From NCBI GenBank assembly GCA_041494885.1, contig JBGQBO010000006.1, forward strand, positions 101,164 through 165,163: a DNA stretch of 64,000 bases, written 5' to 3'. Below the pieces are notes generated by a model. It searched no databases and was not told the DNA's origin. It was given only the letters and a program-made list of their open reading frames with translations. Below, one piece after another: positions 25,919 through 35,570 of this stretch. How positions within the stretch are numbered: position 1 is the first letter of the stretch; every line of letters begins with the position of its first letter. The translations under genes were made by a program, and so were the position numbers. The stretch is from JAIQFV01 sp041494885 (GTDB lineage Bacteria > Acidobacteriota > Terriglobia > JAIQFV01).

Positions 25919-28186
25919 TTATTTGCTAAATCCCAGCGCCGAGCCGTCGTCGCTGAAGAGATTGAGCGTGGCGGTCGTCGAACCCGCGGTATTCAGCATA
26001 ATAAACTGAGTTCGGAATCCTCCCCCGTCCGCGATTTGAGGAAAGATGACTGGGACGGGAGCCGCCACGTTAGCATCCGCAACGGGAAACGTTGTCAGGA
26101 GAAAATCACCTCTGCTGTTCGTCAAGGAGCGAAGGGTCAGTGCTACAAACGGAACAGGAGATGACACATCGAGTACTCCTGTGAACCCAAGTGGGAGAGA
26201 CGGGATGAGTTCATTGATAAACTTTGCATCATGGCCATTTCCCTTCAAATTCAGTGTGCCGCTCCCCACTTGAATGGTGCCGTCAGGCTGAAAAGCGGTC
26301 ACACTGACCTGGAAAGGCACGCTGCTGGGTGAGGCGAGGGCCAGGCCGGTACTATGGCCCCCAGACTGATCGATATAGATATGTGCATGGGTTGTGGGAG
26401 TCGCAGGTGGGATCCCTGATTCTGTCACCAAAACCCCTGCCGGGGCGAAACTCACAATGCCCGTGCCGGCCGGCGTGTTGGTGCCCACAGCTGGCGTGAT
26501 TTGAACCGAGCCCGTATTAATGACACTGGGAGAGCCATCCGTAGACAACACGAAAATCCCGAAAGGCGGAATCGTGTACGCGAAGGTAGCTGCCAAACCC
26601 TGTGGATCCCCCACCCGGTGTATTGCCAGGGGAAGGCCGTTGTTATCCAGAATTTTCAGTGCCCCTGTCTCAGTAAAGTCAGAGGTATTCATAAGAACCA
26701 GAGTGGTCGTAAACCCCCTGCCGTCCGCGAGTTGTGGAAAGAAAAGGGGTCCGGCAGTTAAGGTCTTGCTCAGGTCCGCCACGGGTGTAGTTGTAAACAG
26801 CGACTCTACACGCTGGTTGGTGGTCTGACGTAATGCCAGGATTGAAACCGGTTGGTCGCTAAAGATTTCCAACGATCCAAATTGGGTGGCCGTTGGAAAG
26901 TCTGTAGGGAGGACGAATCCCTGCGCGAAGTCGCTGAGCTGGTTAATAAACCTGGCAATATGCGTCCCTGGGAGAAGGACCCCGCTCCCGAAAGCCAGGA
27001 GATTCCCGCTGGCGCCAAATAACTCAAAGGAAACGTTCGCCTGCGAAAGCCCTGTGTTGACGACGGCCAGCCCGGTGTTTATATCAAGGGTGCCGGCGTT
27101 TTCTGAGCCGGATTTCGCGGGAATCCCTAATCGATAGTCGACAAAAATCAGCGCGTCGGTCGTCGGTGGGGATGCTGGGACACCCACTTCACTGATCACC
27201 ACGCCGTTCTGAGTCACCGTGAAAACAGCTGTCCCGTATGGGGCGCTCACTGCGGAGGGATTCCCCCCACCGTGGACAGCTTTTTGGGAACTCAAATCCA
27301 ACGTGGCATAGCCTGTATGGACAAAACTGTCGGTTCCGAGCGTAGAAGCAGTATTGGCGCCTGCCGCAGGAAGAAGCAGGTCAAGCTGGGAGTTCCCCAC
27401 TCCAGGGGGCGTCTGAGTCACAGTGAAAATAAATCCCGCGATAGTCAGCTTGGCGGTTCGCGTGGTGGAGCCAGAATTCGGCAAGACAGTGTAGCTCACC
27501 GACCCATTTCCCGTCCCTTCGGTCCCTGAAAGAAAGATGACGAACGTAGAATTGCTCACTGCCGTCCATGGACAGATCGACGGTGTCGTTATTGTCACAC
27601 TGCCGTCTCCGCCAGTGGATGTAACCGATCGGCTTGTTGGGGAAATCCGTGTTGGGTTGGAGATGGTGACTGAAACGGCGCTCACATTGTTGCTCGGGTC
27701 AGGATCAAAGAAGGAGTTCGGATCGCCGGGGGCGGTACCGATGGTCACCTCGTTACTGAAGATAGCGCCATCAGGCAAGCTGCATCCCACGGTGAGCGTT
27801 AGAACAATCAGGTTTGTTCCACCCACGGCAAGCGATTGGTTCGTACAGGTAATTGTCGTGTTGATCCCCACCGGTGGGGCCGCGCAGCCCCAGCCCGGGG
27901 GTGAAGAAAGGGCACGAAAGAAGGTGTTCTGAGGCATCGGGAGGGTAATGATGACGCCAGGGGCGGCGTTCGGTCCCCGATTCAGAATGGAAACTACATA
28001 ACTAAAATCAGTAGCCGTTACGGCAATAATGGGTGAAGCGGAGATTGTGATCTGCACATCCGCAGTGGGGGGTTGGGCCTTTAGAACAGTGGGACCGCCG
28101 AAGAGGCATGTCAATGCAAACACCGTCAGTTGAAACCAAATGAGAACGCAGCTCATAGGCCGAGGGTGTTCTCCAAACAGGTTCAT
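25919..28186 (-). CDS. Secreted protein with DUF11 and BACON-like domains and repeats
   Basis: 755 residues from ATG 28186, with GGAGAG about 7 nt upstream. A signal peptide (about 1-38) is followed by a DUF11-type beta domain (about 40-150: FSYVVSILNRGPNAAPGVIITLP), a BACON-like domain (about 160-240: CPWTAVSNSTFVIFLSG...SGSTTRTAKLTIAG) and then repeated beta-rich modules. Two modules share FPQLADGRGFTTTLVLMN and FPQIADGGGFRTQFIMLN. Such proteins are surface or secreted adhesion-like proteins; no enzymatic motif is seen. The frame upstream of 28186 is open by 93 codons but lacks protein-like sequence. The last repeat ends abruptly (DDGSALGFSK), so the natural C-terminus may be shortened. Confidence 0.85.
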   Translation of the reverse strand: MNLFGEHPRPMSCVLIWFQLTVFALTCLFGGPTVLKAQPPTADVQITISASPIIAVTATDFSYVVSILNRGPNAAPGVIITLPMPQNTFFRALSSPPGWGCAAPPVGINTTITCTNQSLAVGGTNLIVLTLTVGCSLPDGAIFSNEVTIGTAPGDPNSFFDPDPSNNVSAVSVTISNPTRISPTSRSVTSTGGDGSVTITTPSICPWTAVSNSTFVIFLSGTEGTGNGSVSYTVLPNSGSTTRTAKLTIAGFIFTVTQTPPGVGNSQLDLLLPAAGANTASTLGTDSFVHTGYATLDLSSQKAVHGGGNPSAVSAPYGTAVFTVTQNGVVISEVGVPASPPTTDALIFVDYRLGIPAKSGSENAGTLDINTGLAVVNTGLSQANVSFELFGASGNLLAFGSGVLLPGTHIARFINQLSDFAQGFVLPTDFPTATQFGSLEIFSDQPVSILALRQTTNQRVESLFTTTPVADLSKTLTAGPLFFPQLADGRGFTTTLVLMNTSDFTETGALKILDNNGLPLAIHRVGDPQGLAATFAYTIPPFGIFVLSTDGSPSVINTGSVQITPAVGTNTPAGTGIVSFAPAGVLVTESGIPPATPTTHAHIYIDQSGGHSTGLALASPSSVPFQVSVTAFQPDGTIQVGSGTLNLKGNGHDAKFINELIPSLPLGFTGVLDVSSPVPFVALTLRSLTNSRGDFLLTTFPVADANVAAPVPVIFPQIADGGGFRTQFIMLNTAGSTTATLNLFSDDGSALGFSK

Positions 28187-28364
28187 ATTTCTCTCCCTCC
28201 AAAAAATCGAGTATGGCTCCACGCAATTCAGGGCGTCATCCCCGACGATCCGCCTCTGTTCATTCCGGCTGGACCAAAACGGTCTCTCCCATGAAAAACC
28301 CTGGAACATACCGACCTCCCATTTCATAGCTTCAGATAAAGCCCCCCATGAAGCCACGATCATG

Positions 28365-29657
28365 CTACGCCAGAAACACTTTCGACTTCCGGCCCTGAAC
28401 CCTCGCAGTCGCGTTCCGTGTATCCACGACCCGGCGGGCGCTGGCCACAATAGCTGGATAATCATAGCTTGAGTGATCGGTAGCGATCACCACACAGTCG
28501 TAACTCGCGACATTCTCAGGAGTCAAATCCACGGACGTCAATTTGAAGTCGTACTTCCGCATCTTATGGAGAGAGGGGAAATAAGGATCGTTGTAGTCCA
28601 CCTTGGCTCCCCGCATCTGAAGCAGCTGAATGATCTTGAGTGAGGGGGACTCGCGCAGGTCATCGATATCTTTTTTGTAAGCTACGCCCAGCACCAGGAT
28701 GCGGGATCCATTCACACTCTGGCAATTCCGATTGAGGATTTCGGCGATCGACTCCACCACATGAAAGGGCATGGCGGTATTGATTTCACCAGCCAACTCG
28801 ATGAACCGGGTTGGGAAATCATACTCCTTGGCCTTCCAGCTCAGATAGAAAGGATCGATGGGGATGCAGTGCCCTCCCAAGCCGGGACCGGGATAAAAGG
28901 GGGTGAAGCCGAAGGGCTTTGTCGAAGCGGCACTGATTACCTCCCACAGGTCGATATCCATCCGCTGACAGAGAAGCTTCAGTTCGTTTACCAGGGCGAT
29001 ATTCACGCATCGATAGATGTTCTCCAGCAGTTTGCTCATTTCCGCGACGCGGGGCGAAGAAACGGCCACCACTTTCTCGAACATCTTCTCATACACTTCC
29101 TTCACCAGGTCCCGGGATTCGCTGTTGATTCCGGAAACGACCTTAGGAATCTGGTGAGTCTTAAACTGCTTGTTGCCCGGATCTTCGCGCTCCGGAGAAA
29201 ACCCGACATAAAAGTCTTTCCCGGCGCTCAACCCACTTTTTTCAAGGATCGGCACCAGCAACTCCTCCGTGGTTCCTGGATACGTCGTGCTCTCGAGAAC
29301 CACCAATTGCCCTCGTTGCAGATGCGGGAAGATGGATTCTCCTGTACTTACAATGAAAGTCAGGTCCGGTTCCATCTTTTCCGTGAGGGGGGTAGGCACA
29401 CAAATGATGATGGTTTTGACTTTCTTGAGCTCGGCAAAATCAGTGGTCGCACGAAATTGCCCTGACTGTGTAATGGATTGAATTGATTCTTCAGGGATAT
29501 GCTTGATATAACTCTTTCCCCGGTTGAGCATCTCGATCTTGCGTGAATCGATGTCGAACCCGTACACCTCGGATCCTCGCGTTGCAAATCCGATGACGAG
29601 CGGCAATCCCACATAACCCAATCCAATAATTCCGATCGACGTAGGGTAACTAGACAT
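28365..29657 (-). CDS. UDP-N-acetylglucosamine / UDP-glucose 6-dehydrogenase family protein
   Basis: 430 residues with the nucleotide-binding start IGIIGLGYVGLPLVIGFA, the second Rossmann feature VPTPLTEKMEPDLTFI, the catalytic Cys in GPGLGGHCIPIDPFYLSWKA and the C-terminal UDP-binding domain (RILVLGVAYKKDIDDLRESPSLKII). It oxidises a UDP-hexose twice at C6 to the uronic acid using NAD+. The GGHCIP and KKDIDDxRESP pattern is of the WbpA/WecC (UDP-HexNAc dehydrogenase) subgroup, which makes surface-polysaccharide precursors. The start ATG at 29657 has GGAG upstream. No polysaccharide cluster is adjacent. Confidence 0.92.
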   Translation of the reverse strand: MSSYPTSIGIIGLGYVGLPLVIGFATRGSEVYGFDIDSRKIEMLNRGKSYIKHIPEESIQSITQSGQFRATTDFAELKKVKTIIICVPTPLTEKMEPDLTFIVSTGESIFPHLQRGQLVVLESTTYPGTTEELLVPILEKSGLSAGKDFYVGFSPEREDPGNKQFKTHQIPKVVSGINSESRDLVKEVYEKMFEKVVAVSSPRVAEMSKLLENIYRCVNIALVNELKLLCQRMDIDLWEVISAASTKPFGFTPFYPGPGLGGHCIPIDPFYLSWKAKEYDFPTRFIELAGEINTAMPFHVVESIAEILNRNCQSVNGSRILVLGVAYKKDIDDLRESPSLKIIQLLQMRGAKVDYNDPYFPSLHKMRKYDFKLTSVDLTPENVASYDCVVIATDHSSYDYPAIVASARRVVDTRNATARVQGRKSKVFLA

Positions 29658-29770
29658 GAGGGCTCCAGGAGAATAGGGTCAATTTTTGGTCAATCGAAAG
29701 GTAAGAGCTCCACGATGGCATTCAGAGAGATTTTAACACGGGTGGCGGGACGGAGAGAACCCTTTTAGCC

Positions 29771-30709
29771 TCAGGGGGCCGGGTTGGCAGTCCGCCCGCT
29801 CTTCCCTCCAACCGTCTTGAGCTTGGCCGCCTCTACAGGGTTCAAGATGGAGATCAGGGCGCTCATGGGCGAAGAGATGATGCGGCCCTTGCGGTAGATG
29901 ATCGCCAGAGGCCGTTCAAACCGGAAATCCTGGATCTTTAGGCTTCTCAATTTCTTGTTCTTGACTTCCAGTTCCGCCACCTGTCGAGGAACCAGGGAGA
30001 GGCCCAGTCCCATTTCTACGGTCCGCTTAATCAACTCGAAATTGTCGTATTCCATCTGAGTATCCAGTTGAACGCCGAGCCGGCGAAGTGCTTGTCGGAT
30101 CGCCTTTCCGGTCGGAAGTCGTTCGGGCAGGAGAACGAATTTCTGACCCAGGAGATCACTGAGACGCACCCTGGAGCGTCGCGCCAGAGGGTGATTGGGC
30201 GCGCAGATGAGAACAATCGTGTCGGTCACAAAGGGGAGCGAAGCCACCTCGGGCTTGGCGACCGGGTAGGCCACTACACCCAGGTCGAGGTCTCCCGCCG
30301 CAATGCTGGCATAAATTCTGTCGGGCAGGTCATATTCGACATGAAGATCGATCTTGGGGTAGTGCCGGATAAACTTTTTCAGGTAGGAGGGCAAGACATA
30401 AAGCCCGATACTGGGAGACGCCGCCACCTTCAGACGTCCAATGGGTTTGCTGTCACTGTCCAACATCTCATGGTGGGCCTCCTCCAAGCGCGAGAGGATG
30501 TCCCGTGCGTACGGCAGAAAAATCCTGCCGTTCTCCGAAAGCAGCACCCGGCGCCGGCTGCGTTCAAAGAGACGCACCCCGAGCTCCAGCTCCAGCTGCT
30601 GGATGCGCCGGCTGACGGCCGGTTGAGTGAGGAAGTTGTTGCGCCCGGCGCGCGTGAAATTTTTGATGCGCGCCAAATCGATGAAGAGCTTCAGTTGCGC
30701 CGTGTTCAT
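29771..30709 (-). CDS. LysR family transcriptional regulator
   Basis: 312 residues. The N-terminal winged helix-turn-helix reads LKLFIDLARIKNFTRAGRNNFLTQPAVSRRIQQLELELGVRLFERSRRRVLL, followed by the effector-binding domain with the usual periplasmic-binding-protein pattern (LKVAASPSIGLYVLPSYLKKF). It is divergent from korA with 142 nt between the start codons, the classical LysR arrangement, so it probably controls the 2-oxoacid oxidoreductase genes and itself. The effector is unknown. Confidence 0.93.
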   Translation of the reverse strand: MNTAQLKLFIDLARIKNFTRAGRNNFLTQPAVSRRIQQLELELGVRLFERSRRRVLLSENGRIFLPYARDILSRLEEAHHEMLDSDSKPIGRLKVAASPSIGLYVLPSYLKKFIRHYPKIDLHVEYDLPDRIYASIAAGDLDLGVVAYPVAKPEVASLPFVTDTIVLICAPNHPLARRSRVRLSDLLGQKFVLLPERLPTGKAIRQALRRLGVQLDTQMEYDNFELIKRTVEMGLGLSLVPRQVAELEVKNKKLRSLKIQDFRFERPLAIIYRKGRIISSPMSALISILNPVEAAKLKTVGGKSGRTANPAP

Positions 30710-30851
30710 ATGGCTTATCCAAGTTTGGTATCAGTTTGATGATTTTAATTCATTTTTGGCATGGAAGGAACTAATGATATTATGAAAAGCTGGGTTTACC
30801 TTCGAGCTGACCGCCTTACGGCGTGTTTCTCAAACTCAAGGAGTGTGCACG

Positions 30852-32711
30852 ATGTCCAATGGAAGCCCGACCGCTCTTGTCGACGTCATCGTTGAACGGG
30901 GCGGTCAAAAGGAAGTTGTGAATGATTTTTCCATTCAGGTGGCCACGATTAACGGTTCGGGAAGCCAGTCCGCGAACAGCGTGTTAATGCGTTCCATCTT
31001 CCTGATGGGGGTGCCCGTAAGCGGGAAGAATATCTTCCCTTCCAACATCGCAGGGTTGCCCACCTGGTATACGATTCGGGCCAGTCAACGCGGGTATGTG
31101 GCCCGGCGCAAGGAAGTGGATCTCTGCATTGCCATGAATCCCGAAACAGCACGCGAAGATGTGATGAATGTGCGTCCCGGCGGCGTCGCGGTGTTCGAGG
31201 AAGCCCTGAACCTCTCAACCCTCCGTCAGGATGTGACTTTCTATCCCGTCCCCTTTGCCAAGCTTGCCACTCAAACGTCGCCCGAACTCAAGTTGCGGAA
31301 ACTGCTGACCAATATGATTTATGTCGGGGTGGCCTCGGAGCTCCTGGGCATCGGTCGGGAGGAGGTGGTGGCCGCGATCAGAACACAGTTCAAATCGAAA
31401 TCCAAGGCGGTGGATTTGAATGTGAAAGCAGTCGATCTGGGCATCGACTACGTGCGCACCCAGCTGCCCAAGAAGGATCCTTTCCGTGTCGAGAGGATGA
31501 ACAAGACCGCCGGCCGGATCATCATTGACGGGAATTCAGCGGCAGCACTGGGAGCGATGTTTGCAGGATGCACGGTGGTCACCTGGTACCCCATCACCCC
31601 CTCTTCGAGTCTTTGTGAGACCATGATCGAATACTTTTCCCGATATCGCATCGACAAGGAGACGGGAAAGGCCACTTTTGCCATCGTGCAGGCGGAGGAC
31701 GAACTCGCCGCGCTGGGAATGGTGATCGGCGCGGGGTGGGCGGGGGCCCGGGCGATGACGGCAACTTCGGGTCCGGGAATATCACTGATGGGTGAGTTCG
31801 CCGGCCTGGCCTACTTTACCGAGATCCCTGCCGTCGTGTGGGACATTGAGCGGATTGGTCCTTCGACGGGACTTCCCACCCGGACTTCGCAGGGGGATCT
31901 CCTCTCGGCCTTCTATCTCTCCCACGGCGACACCAAGCATATCGTTCTCCTGCCCGCCTCGATTGAAGAGTGTTTCGGGTTTGCAGGCGCCGCCTTTGAC
32001 CTGGCCGAACGGTTTCAGACCATTGTCTTCGTGCTCAGCGATCTCGATCTGGGCATGAACAACTGGATGGCCCATCCTTTCCAATACCCCGACAAGCCGA
32101 TCGATCGCGGCAAGGTGCTCACCCGCGAGGACCTCGAACGCCTGGGAAAATTCGAGCGGTATCGCGATGTGGACGGCGATGGAATCCCATACCGCACCCT
32201 CCCTGGGACGCAGCATCCATTGGCCGCTTATTTCACCCGCGGGAGTGGCCACAACGAAAAAGCCGCCTATAGTGAGCGGCCGGAGGATTACAAGAATCTC
32301 GTGGACCGGCTGGCTCGGAAGCTCGACACGGCGAGGGCCTATGTCCCGAATCCCATTGTGGAGATCAATCCGAAAGCCCGGGTTGGGATCATCGCGTATG
32401 GCACGACCGACTGGGCCGTGGTTGAGAGCCGCGACCAGTTGAAGGAGGAAGCCGGTCTTGAGACCAGTTATCTCCGCATTCGCGCACTTCCTTTCACCCC
32501 GGACCTGCAGGAGTTTGTGGACCGTCATGAGCGCATCTACGTCGTTGAACAGAACCGCGATGGACAAATGGGCGACTTGATCAAATTGAAAGTGGGTCGG
32601 CAATGTGACCGCATCCAGAAGATCCTGCATTATACCGGTTACCCGATCGATGCACGCACCGTTACGGATGCCATTTCAATCGCTGAGAGACAGTTGAAGG
32701 AGGGAAAGTAA
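30852..32711 (+). CDS. korA: 2-oxoacid:ferredoxin oxidoreductase, fused gamma-alpha subunit
   Basis: 619 residues. The N-terminal part (about 10-180) is the gamma domain (VATINGSGSQSANSVLMRSIFLMGVPVSGKNIFPSN), then the alpha pyrimidine-binding domain (about 215-420: MFAGCTVVTWYPITPSSSLCE, ATSGPGISLMGE), then the C-terminal domain (PKARVGIIAYGTTDWAVVE). With the beta subunit it decarboxylates a 2-oxoacid such as 2-oxoglutarate to the acyl-CoA and passes electrons to ferredoxin. The ATG at 30852 has AAGGAG 8 nt upstream; a GTG three codons earlier overlaps that site and is unlikely. korB follows after 3 nt. Substrate specificity cannot be settled from sequence alone. Confidence 0.93.
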   Translation: MSNGSPTALVDVIVERGGQKEVVNDFSIQVATINGSGSQSANSVLMRSIFLMGVPVSGKNIFPSNIAGLPTWYTIRASQRGYVARRKEVDLCIAMNPETAREDVMNVRPGGVAVFEEALNLSTLRQDVTFYPVPFAKLATQTSPELKLRKLLTNMIYVGVASELLGIGREEVVAAIRTQFKSKSKAVDLNVKAVDLGIDYVRTQLPKKDPFRVERMNKTAGRIIIDGNSAAALGAMFAGCTVVTWYPITPSSSLCETMIEYFSRYRIDKETGKATFAIVQAEDELAALGMVIGAGWAGARAMTATSGPGISLMGEFAGLAYFTEIPAVVWDIERIGPSTGLPTRTSQGDLLSAFYLSHGDTKHIVLLPASIEECFGFAGAAFDLAERFQTIVFVLSDLDLGMNNWMAHPFQYPDKPIDRGKVLTREDLERLGKFERYRDVDGDGIPYRTLPGTQHPLAAYFTRGSGHNEKAAYSERPEDYKNLVDRLARKLDTARAYVPNPIVEINPKARVGIIAYGTTDWAVVESRDQLKEEAGLETSYLRIRALPFTPDLQEFVDRHERIYVVEQNRDGQMGDLIKLKVGRQCDRIQKILHYTGYPIDARTVTDAISIAERQLKEGK

Positions 32712-32714
32712 ATC

Positions 32715-33758
32715 ATGACAACAGGGAATCCCATCATCCCGTCAAAGACCAATCGCCTCGGCATGCCGATGACAGATTACAAGGGCCTCGAGTCCACGCT
32801 GTGCGCAGGATGTGGGCATGACGGGATTACGAGCCAGATCGTCAAGGCGTTCTTTGAGTATGGGGTGGAACCGTATCGGGTGGCCAAATTCAGCGGGATC
32901 GGTTGTTCTTCCAAAACCCCGGCCTATTTCATCGGCAACTCCCACGGGTTCAACGCCGTCCACGGCCGTATGCCGGCCGTCGCGACCGGCGCGATGCTGG
33001 CGAATCGAACCCTGCTCGGAATCGGTGTCTCAGGTGATGGCGATACTGCCTCCATTGGCATCGGCCAGTTTATCCATTTGCTCCGCCGGAACATCCCTCT
33101 GATTTACATTATCGAGAACAATGGGGTGTATGGATTGACCAAGGGCCAGTTTTCGGCCACCGCGGATGTGGGGTCAAAACTGAAGAACGGAGTCGTTAAT
33201 GAGTTGCCCCCCATCGACTGCTGCGTGCTGGCTATTGAACTGGGCTGCTCTTATGTCGCCCGATCGTTTGCAGGAGATCCCAAACAACTGGTGCCGCTGA
33301 TTAAGGGCGCCATTGCCCACAAAGGAACGGCGCTGTTGGATGTTATCAGCCCCTGTGTCACTTTTAACAACCATGAGGGTTCAACGAAGAGCTTCAAGTA
33401 CGCCAAAGAGCACGAGGAACTCCTTCATGAGATCGGCTTTGTCCCCTACTTCGAACAGATTCAGGCGGACTACCCCGAGGGAAGTGTCAAGGAGGTCGAA
33501 CTGCATGATGGATCACACATCCGGCTGCGAAAGCTGGATCGAGAGTATGATCCGTCGAACAAACCACAGGCATTGCAGTCAATTAGAAAATCGAACGAAT
33601 CGGGGGAAATGGTCACCGGCCTTCTCTTCTACGACAAGGAAAAGAAGGACTTCATCGAGGAACTCAATATGGCGGATGAACCGTTGGCGACCTTGCCTGC
33701 CGATCGAGTCCGCCCCAGCCGACAGGCCCTGACGGAGATCAACCAGGAGTTTTTATAG
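32715..33758 (+). CDS. korB: 2-oxoacid:ferredoxin oxidoreductase beta subunit
   Basis: 347 residues. It contains the cysteine pair of LCAGCGHDGI, the SGIGCSSKTPAYF segment and the thiamine-diphosphate motif GDGDTASIGIGQFIHLLRRN with ENNGVYGLTKGQ. This subunit binds TPP and completes the enzyme with KorA. It starts 3 nt after korA and ends just before a strong terminator, so korAB is a two-gene operon. Confidence 0.93.
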   Translation: MTTGNPIIPSKTNRLGMPMTDYKGLESTLCAGCGHDGITSQIVKAFFEYGVEPYRVAKFSGIGCSSKTPAYFIGNSHGFNAVHGRMPAVATGAMLANRTLLGIGVSGDGDTASIGIGQFIHLLRRNIPLIYIIENNGVYGLTKGQFSATADVGSKLKNGVVNELPPIDCCVLAIELGCSYVARSFAGDPKQLVPLIKGAIAHKGTALLDVISPCVTFNNHEGSTKSFKYAKEHEELLHEIGFVPYFEQIQADYPEGSVKEVELHDGSHIRLRKLDREYDPSNKPQALQSIRKSNESGEMVTGLLFYDKEKKDFIEELNMADEPLATLPADRVRPSRQALTEINQEFL

Positions 33759-33792
33759 ATCGAAATCCCCGTGGCTTTGAGGTCTTTATACG

Positions 33793-33827
33793 AAGGCCGC
33801 CCCAATTGTCGGGGCGGCCTTTTTTTT
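33793..33827 (+). terminator. Rho-independent terminator after korAB
   Basis: An 11-bp perfect stem (33793-33803 with 33811-33821, core GGCCGCCCC) with a 7-nt loop is followed by eight T residues overlapping the stem end. It is 35 nt after the korB stop. Confidence 0.92.
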
Positions 33828-34122
33828 GAAGGTCACGGGATGGATTTTGAGTGGCGATCTGATCCCCTGATATTTTTGTCAGGGGGAATACCTGCGGCGC
33901 AAATTGACCACCTTCAGCTTCAAAGAGGTATCAACTTACCGCAGGAAGAATTCCTTCTCTTCCTTCAAACCTCCGAGGGCCCGACGATCCGGTCTTAAAA
34001 CCCCGAGGTGCGACCGGCGCCCAAATAAACGCGGGCCCATCCGAGCTGCATAGTTGCACCCGGCTCGTCGGTTCCCAGTGCATGGCTCTTCCCTTCCCGC
34101 CCGGCCGTCTCCGAGGAGAGGG
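33828..34122. other. Intergenic stretch after korAB terminator
   Basis: Nothing recognisable between the korAB terminator and the convergent GDSL gene. Confidence 0.4.
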
Positions 34123-35541
34123 TTAGCGCCGCGTCTCGCTTCTGGGGGGACTTGTTGACTGGCTTGGGTCCTCGTCCGATCCGGCCACGACTGTATCTTG
34201 GATCACTGGTGATTCTGATCTTTTCTGTGGGCCTGCCATTAATTGCCGGAACTCGTGGAACCAATCCAGATCCACCCGGATATCAAAAATCGAGAACTCG
34301 TTCTCCCCCTCTCCATCCGAGGCGCCTTTGTGAACGAGGGGCGCCAGAGGGTCGGATGCAAACACGGCATTCAGATCCACGAGAGGAAAACTGGCCCCAT
34401 ATCCGGCGTTGATCGCCTTCAAGATTTCATTGGCGAGAAGGGCATAGCCGGTATTGGTCGGATGGATGAAATCAAGGGCGATAATCCCGCCGAGAAAGTT
34501 GGCAGTAAGTTTTCTTCCTCCCACCACGATCCCGTTGGCCTTGACTCCGTTCAGCACTCCGAAAAAGTCGGCCATGGGAATCCCCAGCGAGGCCGCTGTC
34601 GATTTGATGAAATCGTTTTGTTTGAGGAGGGCAGCGCGGATGGTCGCGGCATCTGCGGCCTTCAGTATCGCACTGCGCGGAAGAGGTCCGGGAACCTGCC
34701 CCGTAAGGATCGAAGTCACAAGAGGGATGGCCGGGGCATATACACCGTCGCCTGCGGCGATTCCAAGCGCCGGACCAATTACCGAAAGCGGGGCCCCCGC
34801 GCTCGCTGCCACCACTTCGGCGGGGATCACCAAAGGCGAAGCAGTGACATCGGGGATATTGGCCGTCACCACCTTAGCCCCCACCGCCTGGATTCGCTTC
34901 ATGGCCGTCACGTAATCCGCTGAGAACGAATCAAACGACGTAATCAGAGAGACGTTATTCGCAGTGAAGGCCCCCAGAACGTCATTTCCCCCAAACCACG
35001 CGATAACAAAGGTGGGATGCAGGGCTTCGACCTGTTCGATCTCTGACCCTGTGGTAACGGCGCCCGGCACCGCAAGCCCGGGCACTCCCAGGATTAAATC
35101 GCGAAGAATATCACCCGGTCGATTCACCGGATCGGGAAGTTGAGGGCGTTGAGCCAAGACATCGTGGACCTTGAATCCGGGAATCGCCACGTTAAAGTGA
35201 AAGGAGTTTCCAACGGGAGGAAGCAACATAGAGCCCACCGAGGAAGAGGAAGGCACAATACTTCCATTGGGGGCGATCGTCAAGGTCGCGGGTATTCCCG
35301 GTCGCGTGATAGTGGGCAGCGGAAGAAAGGCGCCCATCTGCCGGGCGACGAACGCGGGAAAACTGTTCCGCTGACCGTCGATCGAGAGTCCTCCACTCTG
35401 AAACCCGGCTACAAAACTGTCACCCACGGCCATGACCAGGGTGGTGTCGACGCCCCCACTCTGGGCAAACGTAACGCACGAAAAAAGAACAACGAGGACA
35501 ACGGTCAGGCTGCCCTTACAAGACGGGCCTTGTCTTTTCAT
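34123..35541 (-). CDS. Secreted SGNH/GDSL hydrolase
   Basis: 472 residues with a signal peptide (about 1-27). Block I is AVGDSFVAGF (catalytic Ser, about 40), block III is FGGNDVLG (about 177), and the C-terminal block V is DFIHPTNTGYALLANEI, supplying the Asp-His pair. It is an esterase or lipase acting outside the cytoplasm; the substrate is unknown. Long spacing between blocks and a C-terminal tail of about 80 residues after block V are unusual additions. The ATG at 35541 has AAGGAG about 8 nt upstream. Confidence 0.88.
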   Translation of the reverse strand: MKRQGPSCKGSLTVVLVVLFSCVTFAQSGGVDTTLVMAVGDSFVAGFQSGGLSIDGQRNSFPAFVARQMGAFLPLPTITRPGIPATLTIAPNGSIVPSSSSVGSMLLPPVGNSFHFNVAIPGFKVHDVLAQRPQLPDPVNRPGDILRDLILGVPGLAVPGAVTTGSEIEQVEALHPTFVIAWFGGNDVLGAFTANNVSLITSFDSFSADYVTAMKRIQAVGAKVVTANIPDVTASPLVIPAEVVAASAGAPLSVIGPALGIAAGDGVYAPAIPLVTSILTGQVPGPLPRSAILKAADAATIRAALLKQNDFIKSTAASLGIPMADFFGVLNGVKANGIVVGGRKLTANFLGGIIALDFIHPTNTGYALLANEILKAINAGYGASFPLVDLNAVFASDPLAPLVHKGASDGEGENEFSIFDIRVDLDWFHEFRQLMAGPQKRSESPVIQDTVVAGSDEDPSQSTSPPRSETRR

Positions 35542-35570
35542 CGCTTGTCTCCTTAACGGTTCTTGATTAC

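Noticed and set aside
30710..30851. LysR T-N11-A box between lysR and korA
   Set aside because: Several weak candidates exist in AT-rich DNA and none stands out.
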